A DNA stretch of 64,000 nucleotides, from contig JAMLJD010000012.1 in NCBI GenBank assembly GCA_023953775.1, positions 1-64,000 on the forward strand. Direction: 5' to 3'. The position numbers and the translations under genes are program-made. The notes below the pieces were generated by a model. That model ran no database searches and was not told the origin of the DNA. It saw only the letters and a program-made list of their open reading frames with translations. Shown in pieces: positions 1-7,530 of this stretch (the first letter of the stretch is position 1; every line of letters begins with the position of its first letter). Source of the stretch: Rhizobiaceae bacterium. GTDB lineage: Bacteria; Pseudomonadota; Alphaproteobacteria; Rhizobiales; Rhizobiaceae.

Positions 1-44
1 GTCATAACCCTCCCTTGGCAAGGAGCCCGTAATACGGGCATACC

Positions 45-230
45 TTGCACGTCGCGCTCCGCGCGGCTGCACAGGAGTTTGTGAACCGTCCAGTTCCGCT
101 CATTGCCCCGCAGGTTTGTGGCCCTTCAGGGCACAGCTTGCACGTCGCGCTCCGCGCGGCTGCACAGGAGTTTGTGAACCGTCCAGTTCCGCTCATTGCC
201 CCGCAGGTTTGTGGCCCTTCAGGGCACAGC
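45..230. repeat. Two tandem copies of a 93-bp repeat
   Basis: Two identical head-to-tail units (45-137 and 138-230). The unit is exactly 31 codons, so a frame stays open through both copies. Each unit contains the short inverted repeat GCCCT-TC-AGGGC. At 231 a third, diverged start of the unit passes directly into a transposase remnant. There are no spacers and only two copies, so this is not a CRISPR array. No function is recognised. Confidence 0.9.
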
Positions 231-458
231 TTGCGAGTGGCGCTCAGCGCCGTCGCCGAGAGCTTCTTCAATCTGCTAAAGCGTGAACGGATACGGTGCC
301 GGACATACAAAACCCGCGTCGAGGCCCGGCAGGACATGTTCGACTACATCGAAATGTTCGACGACCAGAAACGAAAGCACGTCAGGAACGGGATGCTGTC
401 TCCGATCGAATTCGAAAGGCAGCAGGAAACGAAAACCGGAGGTGTCTATAAACTTGGA
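231..458 (+). pseudogene. IS3-family transposase (OrfB) C-terminal remnant
   Basis: The reading frame encodes AESFFNLLKRER followed by a segment with KTRVEARQDMFDYIEMF and NGMLSPIEFERQQ. This is the C-terminal end of IS3-type OrfB integrases, including the region of the third catalytic acidic residue (Glu of AESFF). The first two catalytic Asp residues and all of OrfA are missing. Upstream there is only the 93-bp tandem repeat, so this is a dead fragment. It marks an old insertion at the left edge of the accessory region. No inverted repeat could be assigned. Confidence 0.75.
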
Positions 459-555
459 GCTATTCAATTTGCAGTGACTGGACGCTTTACGGTCACTTGG
501 CATCCAGCTATCCTAAACGAAAGAGCAAAACACACGGATGTTTCGGGGATTGAAG

Positions 556-1440
556 ATGGCAAGATCGCCGTATGTTATCAATAACTTGCACCGGGTTCTC
601 TTAGCGTCCGTATTTCTGACTGTTTCGGTGCCTTACTCATCGCAATCCGATGCTAACCCGTTCAAAAAGCTTGAAAAATCGCTGAAGAAGGTCGAGCGGA
701 GGATCAGCAAAGGTGCGCGGAAGCTCGACATTTCACCCGAGACGGCCATCGTTGGCGGTATCGTCGGGGCGGCGGCAGGCGCGGCGATTTTTGATGACAA
801 CCTAGTAGGTGTAGCGATCGGCGTAGCTGTCGGTGTACTTGTTGCGAATGGGATCGCAAGGGGGCTGGACGATAGGCAAAAGACGCACATGGCGCGGTCC
901 ACTGTCTCGGCTGTCGTCACCGGTGAGGACGAGGATTGGAGTGACGAGAAGAGCGGAACGAAAGGCTCCGTTCGCGTAGTGTCTACCGAAGAGAAAGCGG
1001 AACCGGTCTCCATTCCGGTTTACCGGGAACGGGTCAGCGAGGTACCACCGCTCGATTTCATCGGTGAGGCCTATGAGGTGGTTAGCAATGCCAATGTTCG
1101 CGGCGGTCCAGACATTACCTATGAGAAGGCCGGATATCTGCAGGCCGGTGCCAAGGTAAATGTCGTCGGCAAGGTAAAGGGGCAGCCATGGTACTTCATA
1201 AGCGAGAACGGTGTTGGAAGCGGTTTCCTCTTCGAGGAACTCGCCAGGCCGGCGGCCGCCTCGATCATTGGCGAGACGCCTGAAATTCCCCCTGAAGAGA
1301 GCACGTTCGAAGCCACGATTGCCGAGACCAAGCTGTGCCGCACGATCGAACAATCCGTTACCAAGCCCGATGGAACCACGCAAACCGAGCAGCTTACGGC
1401 GTGCAAGGGAGCCAATGGTTGGGAAATCCAGCCAACCTGA
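556..1440 (+). CDS. Exported protein with glycine-zipper segment and SH3-type domain
   Basis: About 294 residues. The start at 556 is preferred over 538 because GGGGA lies 6 nt upstream. The N-terminus has a basic stretch and a hydrophobic segment (VLLASVFLTVSV) typical of a signal peptide. Residues ~65-100 form a Gly/Ala/Val-rich glycine-zipper-like segment (GGIVGAAAGAA...). Residues ~175-230 (EVVSNANVRGGPDITYEKAG) resemble bacterial SH3 domains. The Cys-flanked C-terminus resembles the tail of 17-kDa surface-antigen proteins. The inferred location is the periplasm or envelope. It lies 30 bp before a second exported protein on the same strand, probably in one operon. The exact function is unknown. 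Confidence 0.6.
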   Translation: MARSPYVINNLHRVLLASVFLTVSVPYSSQSDANPFKKLEKSLKKVERRISKGARKLDISPETAIVGGIVGAAAGAAIFDDNLVGVAIGVAVGVLVANGIARGLDDRQKTHMARSTVSAVVTGEDEDWSDEKSGTKGSVRVVSTEEKAEPVSIPVYRERVSEVPPLDFIGEAYEVVSNANVRGGPDITYEKAGYLQAGAKVNVVGKVKGQPWYFISENGVGSGFLFEELARPAAASIIGETPEIPPEESTFEATIAETKLCRTIEQSVTKPDGTTQTEQLTACKGANGWEIQPT

Positions 1441-1470
1441 CGGCACCTTCTTCACTTCGGTAGCCGACAA

Positions 1471-3918
1471 ATGCCCCGACGCAGAATGCGGATGGTGACC
1501 GGCGCTAGCCAGGCGGGCGCGCTCCTTGTGGGCTTCGTATGGCTGGTCTTTTGTCCTGCAGTTCTCGCCAATCCCGTCCTCAGCGAGGGCGATGTCGTCA
1601 TCAGCGAACGGCAGGGCTCCCGATGTGCTCCCATCCGAAGCCTGGAGGTCGCGGCGAAGCACGTTGACCTGTTTGAAGACCGAGTGAGCCAGCTTAAAAA
1701 ACTCATATCGGGTGCCATTGCCAAGGTTTCCTTCGAATGTGATCAGCTAAAACGAGTCCGCGTTGCCGGTCTGGTTTCGGGTGTGGAGGTTTTTTCGGCG
1801 GAAGCTGACATAGACGATGGCTGGAATTTGAAATTTCTGCCCACCCCGCTGGAGCGCTTGACCGGCCAAATCGGGTCGATTGTCAAAGAACTACCGGATG
1901 TTGTGAAGCTTCGAGATTCCTACGCGCAATTTCGAAAGGTGCCGAATATCGAGAGCACGTTTCAGCATTTCGCATTCATGCACATGGCGCAGGACACGGT
2001 TACGCGTCTGCTCGGAAACGGGGGCCTAGTTACCATTCGCCAATACGCTGAATCCGTTTATGCCGAGACGCAGTCAGTCCAAGAGACCAAGGCCAAAACG
2101 CAACCTATCGCGGAGAGCATTTCCGTCTTCCTTCCGGATCGGGCACAATTGGTGGCAACAGAGCTAGCGTCGGCTCTTCGGCAATTCGAAGAGGAGGAAT
2201 GGAACGCTTATCTCGTGACCGCCTTCGCGGAAGGCGACATCTATGGCAGCTTCTTTTCCGATCTCAGAACAAAGCTGGCCAATACGAGCCCGAATGCCGA
2301 CTTGGTCCATGTGATAGACCAAAGAGTAAATGAGTGGGTTCGGGACGAGGTGGAACTTTACGAGTCTCTGCTCGAATCAGGATTCCTCTCTGACGTTGCC
2401 GAAAAACGCCTGCTTTCGACAACCCTCGCGCGCTACATCCTGCCCGAAGATCTGGCCATAACCAGCAAGACGCTGAAGGCTTCGGCATCCAGGATCGAGG
2501 TCGAGGCAAAGCAGGAACTTGCACAATTGCTTTCCGCGGCGAAGGAGATCGTCGCTCAAACCGGCGAGAGCTACGCAGACCTTACCACAGTCGTTGAAAC
2601 CGGGATGAGCCTTGCGTCGGAGTTTGAAGCGGCCGGTTTCGGCCAGGAAGCAAAGCTCGTCCTTGCCAGCATAAGCGACCGCACGGATTCCCTGATCGAT
2701 GCCGGACTTGACGTTTTGAAACAAGAGCTTGGGTCCGCGCAGATGACCCGGGAGAACATCGCAAGATATCGCGAACAGGCTGACATATTCGAAGAACTAT
2801 CCGCGCAGTTTGAAGGATTCTCGGGCTATATCGCCGCGATAGAGGAAGGCATAACAAACGGGCGCGAGCGCATATGCGTAACACAGGCGGCCGACTCCGT
2901 CAGTGACGAAAGCTATCTATCGGATCGCATCCTGATGGGAGAAGGCGCGATCGAAATACGCGACCTCGCTTGCCGGCTCTTTCGCAACGACCACATCCTG
3001 GCCACCTACAAGCGCGGATGGTTGCTATCATCTCCAGCATTGGAGATCGATTTATCCGGAGAGGGTGTCGAAAAATACGAACTCGGCTGGGACGATGCCA
3101 GCGAGGCCTATGTCGGCACAAAAAAACTCGATGTCGAAGCTTCGCCGCTGCCGGAACAGGCATGGATCGACCGTATCGATAAACTGACTATCCTGCCGCC
3201 CAGCGGAAGACCCGATGCTGCAGGCGTGACGGAGTGCGATCTGCTGGCTGCTGACCCGCAAGACAGTCACAGGAAAGCCGACGGCGTTGCCTTCGAACAG
3301 GTGGACCCAGACTATGATTTCGAGCGGGCGATCGATGCCTGCATCGCGGCTATCGAATTCGCTCCCGAGGAGCCGCGCAACCACTACCAGCTGGCGCGTG
3401 TTCTTAGCTTTCTGGGCGTGGAGGATGAGGCCGGATACTACGCCGAACTGGCCATGTCTCGAAACTACGGACCGGCATTCTATCTGCGGGCTCAGTCGCG
3501 GATGATGGATGAGGGTGATGACGCCTTCTTTGATTCCATCGACCTCTTGAAGTTGAGTGCCGAGGCCGGATACCAGCCGGACAAAGCGCTGCTTGAGGAG
3601 CTGATTCCGCCTGGCGTCGAATTCTACCGCGAGATTCCCGCACCGACAGATAGCGACATACTATCGGCTGTCGATACGTCGGTTTGTAGCGGTATCATGA
3701 ATATGAGCCTGTGTGTCAGGCTTACTGGCGTACACCGCAAGGACTGCTTCCAGATGTCCGCGACCGACTTTTCGTGCGAACTTACGTTCAATATGCGCTG
3801 TGACAGCGCCGGCGATCCGCTGCTCTCGCTGTTCACTAATGCATGCCCGGCATACAGCGATCCCCAATTTAGAACATTCCGGAAACTTGATGGCGGGCAT
3901 TGGCGTTCTATAAATTGA
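1471..3918 (+). CDS. Large exported protein with C-terminal TPR/Sel1-like repeats
   Basis: 815 residues, no family recognised for the first ~580. A hydrophobic segment (GALLVGFVWLVFCPAVLA) followed by N suggests a signal peptide cleaved near residue 33. The middle is mostly helical and rich in Glu/Ala/Leu. Residues ~610-720 contain TPR/Sel1-like helices (NHYQLARVLSFLGVEDEAG, AFYLRAQSRMMDEGDDAFF). The C-terminus carries several Cys residues consistent with periplasmic disulfides. Starts at 1486 and 1492 are also possible; none has a good ribosome-binding site. It probably shares a transcript with the SH3 protein upstream and converges on the toxin-immunity locus. Confidence 0.6.
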   Translation: MPRRRMRMVTGASQAGALLVGFVWLVFCPAVLANPVLSEGDVVISERQGSRCAPIRSLEVAAKHVDLFEDRVSQLKKLISGAIAKVSFECDQLKRVRVAGLVSGVEVFSAEADIDDGWNLKFLPTPLERLTGQIGSIVKELPDVVKLRDSYAQFRKVPNIESTFQHFAFMHMAQDTVTRLLGNGGLVTIRQYAESVYAETQSVQETKAKTQPIAESISVFLPDRAQLVATELASALRQFEEEEWNAYLVTAFAEGDIYGSFFSDLRTKLANTSPNADLVHVIDQRVNEWVRDEVELYESLLESGFLSDVAEKRLLSTTLARYILPEDLAITSKTLKASASRIEVEAKQELAQLLSAAKEIVAQTGESYADLTTVVETGMSLASEFEAAGFGQEAKLVLASISDRTDSLIDAGLDVLKQELGSAQMTRENIARYREQADIFEELSAQFEGFSGYIAAIEEGITNGRERICVTQAADSVSDESYLSDRILMGEGAIEIRDLACRLFRNDHILATYKRGWLLSSPALEIDLSGEGVEKYELGWDDASEAYVGTKKLDVEASPLPEQAWIDRIDKLTILPPSGRPDAAGVTECDLLAADPQDSHRKADGVAFEQVDPDYDFERAIDACIAAIEFAPEEPRNHYQLARVLSFLGVEDEAGYYAELAMSRNYGPAFYLRAQSRMMDEGDDAFFDSIDLLKLSAEAGYQPDKALLEELIPPGVEFYREIPAPTDSDILSAVDTSVCSGIMNMSLCVRLTGVHRKDCFQMSATDFSCELTFNMRCDSAGDPLLSLFTNACPAYSDPQFRTFRKLDGGHWRSIN

Positions 3919-3951
3919 ATTGTCAGCCAGCCGAAAGACCCCCACGCAATA

Positions 3952-4218
3952 TCACTTGAATTGTTCAGGCACTTGACTCAACTGTTTCGGCAAATCCCAG
4001 TTGGTAGGTTGCTTTTTGGGTTCGGCCCATTTCGCCCCACTAGCCAGCCATTCGTCTCGAAATTTTAGTACTGCATCTCTTATTGTATCCTGATAGCCAA
4101 ATTCCACACCGCAACAAGGGCAAATATCAAATGTTGGCGAGACACCATCTTTTCCATATTGTGGCTCTGCCTGTTCTAGGCCGCATACTCTACAATACAA
4201 AGTTGGTTCACTGAGCAT
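3952..4218 (-). CDS. Small zinc-ribbon protein, candidate immunity protein
   Basis: 88 residues with two Cys pairs, YCRVCG near residue 8 and ICPCCGVEFGY near residue 33, that should bind one zinc ion. The rest (KFRDEWLASGAKW, NWDLPKQLSQVP) is charged and soluble, with no signal peptide. Its start codon lies inside the 3' end of the toxin gene (11-bp overlap), so the two are probably translationally coupled. A small protein placed immediately after a Hint-domain toxin is the usual arrangement for immunity genes, so the role is inferred from position plus a Cys-rich fold that recurs next to such toxins. Base composition is visibly AT-richer than the window average. Confidence 0.65.
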   Translation of the reverse strand: MLSEPTLYCRVCGLEQAEPQYGKDGVSPTFDICPCCGVEFGYQDTIRDAVLKFRDEWLASGAKWAEPKKQPTNWDLPKQLSQVPEQFK

Positions 4219-5878
4219 TAAAATAGTCCATATTTGTTTTGTATCCGTGCCTCTTTGGATCGGGCTTAAACATCGTTCTCGGGACGCCGCCTTTGGTCAT
4301 TACTGCAAAGGTGTTTGTTCTTGGATTGTATCGTATAATATCACCATCTGCACGAGTTTTTGTAAGTGTGCCAGCTGGCGGACTGTTTAAGAATCTGTTT
4401 GCTGCTTTTTGATACTGAGCCGCATTCTTCAAATTAGGAAAATCTGATCTGTGATCTTTCCAGTGACGATAAGCATTTTGTGCAGGAGTACGCCCCTTGG
4501 TCCCGGTCCATAGTTTGCTCTTCACGTTTGAGCCAGGAGGACAATCATTGTGAACCCAAACGCCGCTCACGTTATTTCGGTGTGAAGATACAAAGTATGT
4601 ATGGAAATCCGAAACGGTTATGTTGAAAGCGCGGAAACTCTCTCGTCGGATGGATATATCCAGAACAGTGGCAAGATTATTGTCGGCCTGCATCAACCGA
4701 TCATTCGGTCGCAAGAACGCAGCCTCAATCCACTGTCCCGGGTGGACGTCATTGGAAGTCTGTATCCCGGAAAGCAGGATCTGAGGCCACTGTTCCGTGG
4801 AAACTGCAAAAAATGGATGAAGGCGGTTTGATTGTATCAAACCAGTCGCTCCATCCGCGTAGCGAACCCGAATGTCGACGACCACGTCGTAGACGTTGGA
4901 ATAGTGAGCCGAAACGGATTTCCAGCCTGCCTTTTCCGTTTGTTGATCCCTTGCCCAGACAAAGTCCTCCCCTTCGCGAATTGACCGGATTGGCACCATG
5001 CCACGCTTGGTTATTACCAGCGTGTCGCCGTGAAACGAGCACCTGCACTCACTACCACTGCAATTCCGGAACTGCTTCCGCAGAGCAGCGACTTTGCCAT
5101 CATTATCCGTGGCGAATTTTGCGGCATTGGGCCTGACCTGAGCCGTCCCAGGCTGCCCCCGCAGCTTTTGCAGCTTCGTTGATGTCGTGTTGAGGCGGTT
5201 TGTGAACGACGTACTCCTCACAGCTGCCAAACCGCTGCCCCTAAGGGAGGCGGCAATCGACAGATCGGTCGAGTTTCTTGCCGTGGTCTTTTGTTGTTCG
5301 AACCGCTTTGCGTCGTCCCGGATTTGCTTCAGTCGACGCTGCTGATCTTGTCGCACAATCCGGCTTCTCGCGACCTGCTGATTTCGCTGGATTTGGTTCC
5401 GCGCAGCTTGCAGCTGTTGGTTCTGCCTTTGCTGCATTCGTTGTTGTTGGCGTTGAACGGCAGCCTGTCGTTGCTGTATCAACCTCTGCCGCTGGGCGAC
5501 CATCTGCTGTTGCCGCGCACGCATTGCCGCCTGTTGCTGCTGGCGCTGCTGCATCATCTTCTGACGCTGCTGAGCCTGCTGCTGGCGCTGCTGCTGCATG
5601 CGCTGGCGTTGCATCTGCTGTTGCTGTCGTTGCATTTGCTGCTGGCGCATCATTTGCTGCTGCTGAAGGCGGTAATTATGACCGCCTCCACGCCAGCCAC
5701 TGCGGCGCTGAGCCATTATGACGGAAGTATCTTCGACCTCCACGTGACGATACTGATCATCAAGCACAGCCCTTGGCGCCATCGAGAGAGTCTCGTCACT
5801 ATTTGGAAGCGCTAGAGAAGGGCGTCCCTCGAGCAGCAGCGACAACATGAATAAAGTCGCAAAGACCATCCTGTACAT
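4208..5878 (-). CDS. Exported polymorphic toxin: Q/R/M-rich stalk, pretoxin Hint domain, C-terminal toxin
   Basis: About 556 residues. The start at 5878 is chosen because GAGGA lies 5 nt upstream; a start 30 bp further upstream would place extra residues before the signal peptide. The order is signal peptide (VFATLFMLSLLLEG), a ~120-residue Gln/Arg/Met coiled segment (residues ~70-190), a Ser/Thr/Arg-rich linker, a Hint domain (residues ~300-445) beginning CSFHGDTLVITKRGM and ending GVWVHND, and a ~105-residue tip containing GTLTKTRADGDIIRYN and PRTMFKPD. Hint domains self-cleave to release C-terminal toxins. The tip is likely a small nuclease, possibly of the BECR RNase fold; that assignment is inference. 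The short downstream zinc-ribbon gene is the presumed immunity partner. Confidence 0.75.
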   Translation of the reverse strand: MYRMVFATLFMLSLLLEGRPSLALPNSDETLSMAPRAVLDDQYRHVEVEDTSVIMAQRRSGWRGGGHNYRLQQQQMMRQQQMQRQQQQMQRQRMQQQRQQQAQQRQKMMQQRQQQQAAMRARQQQMVAQRQRLIQQRQAAVQRQQQRMQQRQNQQLQAARNQIQRNQQVARSRIVRQDQQRRLKQIRDDAKRFEQQKTTARNSTDLSIAASLRGSGLAAVRSTSFTNRLNTTSTKLQKLRGQPGTAQVRPNAAKFATDNDGKVAALRKQFRNCSGSECRCSFHGDTLVITKRGMVPIRSIREGEDFVWARDQQTEKAGWKSVSAHYSNVYDVVVDIRVRYADGATGLIQSNRLHPFFAVSTEQWPQILLSGIQTSNDVHPGQWIEAAFLRPNDRLMQADNNLATVLDISIRRESFRAFNITVSDFHTYFVSSHRNNVSGVWVHNDCPPGSNVKSKLWTGTKGRTPAQNAYRHWKDHRSDFPNLKNAAQYQKAANRFLNSPPAGTLTKTRADGDIIRYNPRTNTFAVMTKGGVPRTMFKPDPKRHGYKTNMDYFNAQ

Positions 5879-5922
5879 GGTTTCCTCGATTAGGCAGGAT
5901 ACGCACAATTATTAGCACGATA

Positions 5923-6339
5923 TCAGCGTATGTGTGAGACTGCACTGGTGTTGTTCAATTCCAAAAGTTCCTTTTGATGAGTCCGCCCCACGACTATCAG
6001 AAACATCTCCTCATCACGCGTATAAACGCACATATCGATCGGCCTGCGGTTGAAGCCATCTCTAAGGTTGATATCGGTTCTCGGGTGGGCGACCAGCGCC
6101 CGCACGACCTCTACGTTCTGCCGAAAGATGGCGACGTGCAGCGGCGTGAGGCCGGTGAACGGATCCTGCTGATTGACCTGCCCCGGATCGGCTTCGATGA
6201 TCGCCTTGGCGCGTTCGGTGCGATCGAAATACACTGCCTGAAGCAGCGACAGAGGCTGGGTCCTTGCCCCACGTCCCTCAAAGAGCGAGCGCGCGGCACG
6301 CCGATCCGCGATCTGCTTGAACTGGTGAGCCACCTTCAT
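5923..6339 (-). CDS. Small ankyrin-repeat protein
   Basis: 138 residues. Two clear ankyrin repeats span residues ~45-110: TGLTPLHVAIFRQNVEVVRALVAH and DINLRDGFNRRPIDM. A more degenerate repeat precedes them (SLLQAVYFDRTERAKAIIEA). There is no signal peptide or membrane segment, so it is probably a cytoplasmic protein-binding module. Its ATG overlaps the stop of the preceding minus-strand gene (ATGA), so the two are coupled. Ankyrin proteins of this size are often binding partners or immunity-type proteins of effectors, but no specific role can be read here. Confidence 0.75.
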   Translation of the reverse strand: MKVAHQFKQIADRRAARSLFEGRGARTQPLSLLQAVYFDRTERAKAIIEADPGQVNQQDPFTGLTPLHVAIFRQNVEVVRALVAHPRTDINLRDGFNRRPIDMCVYTRDEEMFLIVVGRTHQKELLELNNTSAVSHIR

Positions 6340-7412
6340 AGAAGCTCTCCAATCATGAGCGGGTTGTCGATCAACTTGGCAAGTTGCGGTTTCAGATCGA
6401 AATCCGGCCGGATAAAATGCAGCTCCGGCTTTGCGCGAAAACTGACCGGCTTGCGGTGATAGACGTTCTCATCGGCATAGACGGTGTCGACGAAGTTCTT
6501 GGTGAAGGGCAAGGGCGAGACGTTGACCTGGCTCGTACCATTGATGAAGACGTCTGCCGCGAACTGCTCGGCAAACTCGGCGCGCATATGGGCGATGTAC
6601 TCGCCGGATAGCGTCTTCCATTCGTCTTCGATGAAGCGCATGTCGGGCGGTGCGTAGAGCGCCATGCCGGCATGTCGTTTGAGGATGTGTGAATCCTTCG
6701 GCCGGATGATGATCGAGTGAATTTTCGGCGTGCGGGTCAAGCATTCGCGCAGGAAGACGTGAATCGTGTTCGATGAGGCGATGCCGACGCCTTCGTGGAA
6801 GGATTTGATGTCGAGCGTGTCGAACTCCGGCGGGAACAGCGCGCTCATCGGTATCTCGGCCGCGTGGAAATAGTGCGATCCGGTACGTTTGAGGACGAGA
6901 TAGCTGCGCTTCGAGATATAGTATCTCAGGTCCATACTACGATGCAGCCGCCATTCCTTCGGGACATCGACTTTCTTGTCCATGCAGTCGCGGATATAAG
7001 GCAGCGGCAGGTAGCTGTGCGGGTCGTTCTCGGGCGCACACAGATAAACGCCTTCGAAGGCCGCCAGGAGCGTTTCATCCCATTCCTCGAGGTCGGTCAT
7101 GCCGAAGAGATGGAAATAGTAGTCGCGCGCCGAGACGCCGACATCGGAGAAGATCGTCTCCGGTCTGAGCTTCAGCGGAAAATCCTTGTCGAGGGTGGTC
7201 AGCCAGGCGACGAGGTTGTCGAGCGTCGTATCGCCGATGGTGCCGTCACGTAGCCGGTTGAAATAAGTCCGGTAGAACTCGATACCGCGGTCTTCGCTGA
7301 TGGCCGCCGCCATTGCTTCCCAATTGCCGTAGCGCGGATAGAGTTCAAGCACACGGTGCAGGATGCGATGGCGCGCATAGGCGTCGTATCTGGCATCCCT
7401 GGGTCGCGCCAT
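6336..7412 (-). CDS. Unrecognised 358-residue protein coupled to ankyrin gene
   Basis: I do not recognise the family. The N-terminus (ARHRILHRVLELYPRYGNWEAMAAAISEDRG, with TYFNRLRDGTIGDTTLDNLVAWL) looks helical and could be a helix-turn-helix-like DNA-binding region. The remaining ~250 residues are mixed and soluble, rich in aromatic residues and His, with no signal peptide. The start at 7412 gives the most natural N-terminus, but a Met at 7466 is possible; neither has a well-spaced Shine-Dalgarno. The stop overlaps the start of the ankyrin gene by 4 bp. It is divergent from the decayed conjugation genes and may be cargo of that element. Confidence 0.6.
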   Translation of the reverse strand: MARPRDARYDAYARHRILHRVLELYPRYGNWEAMAAAISEDRGIEFYRTYFNRLRDGTIGDTTLDNLVAWLTTLDKDFPLKLRPETIFSDVGVSARDYYFHLFGMTDLEEWDETLLAAFEGVYLCAPENDPHSYLPLPYIRDCMDKKVDVPKEWRLHRSMDLRYYISKRSYLVLKRTGSHYFHAAEIPMSALFPPEFDTLDIKSFHEGVGIASSNTIHVFLRECLTRTPKIHSIIIRPKDSHILKRHAGMALYAPPDMRFIEDEWKTLSGEYIAHMRAEFAEQFAADVFINGTSQVNVSPLPFTKNFVDTVYADENVYHRKPVSFRAKPELHFIRPDFDLKPQLAKLIDNPLMIGELL

Positions 7413-7530
7413 TCCTGTAACACCGCTGTGACATACGATCCGGTTGGCGATCGTTATCGCTTGCATCTTGGACACCCGCCGTAGCGGCTCCGTGTCCGTA
7501 CCCTGCTCACGTCGGGATGAGGATGCAAGC

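Noticed and set aside
45..230. The 93-bp repeats as a CRISPR array
   Set aside because: Only two copies, directly adjacent, no spacers, and in-frame with flanking coding sequence.
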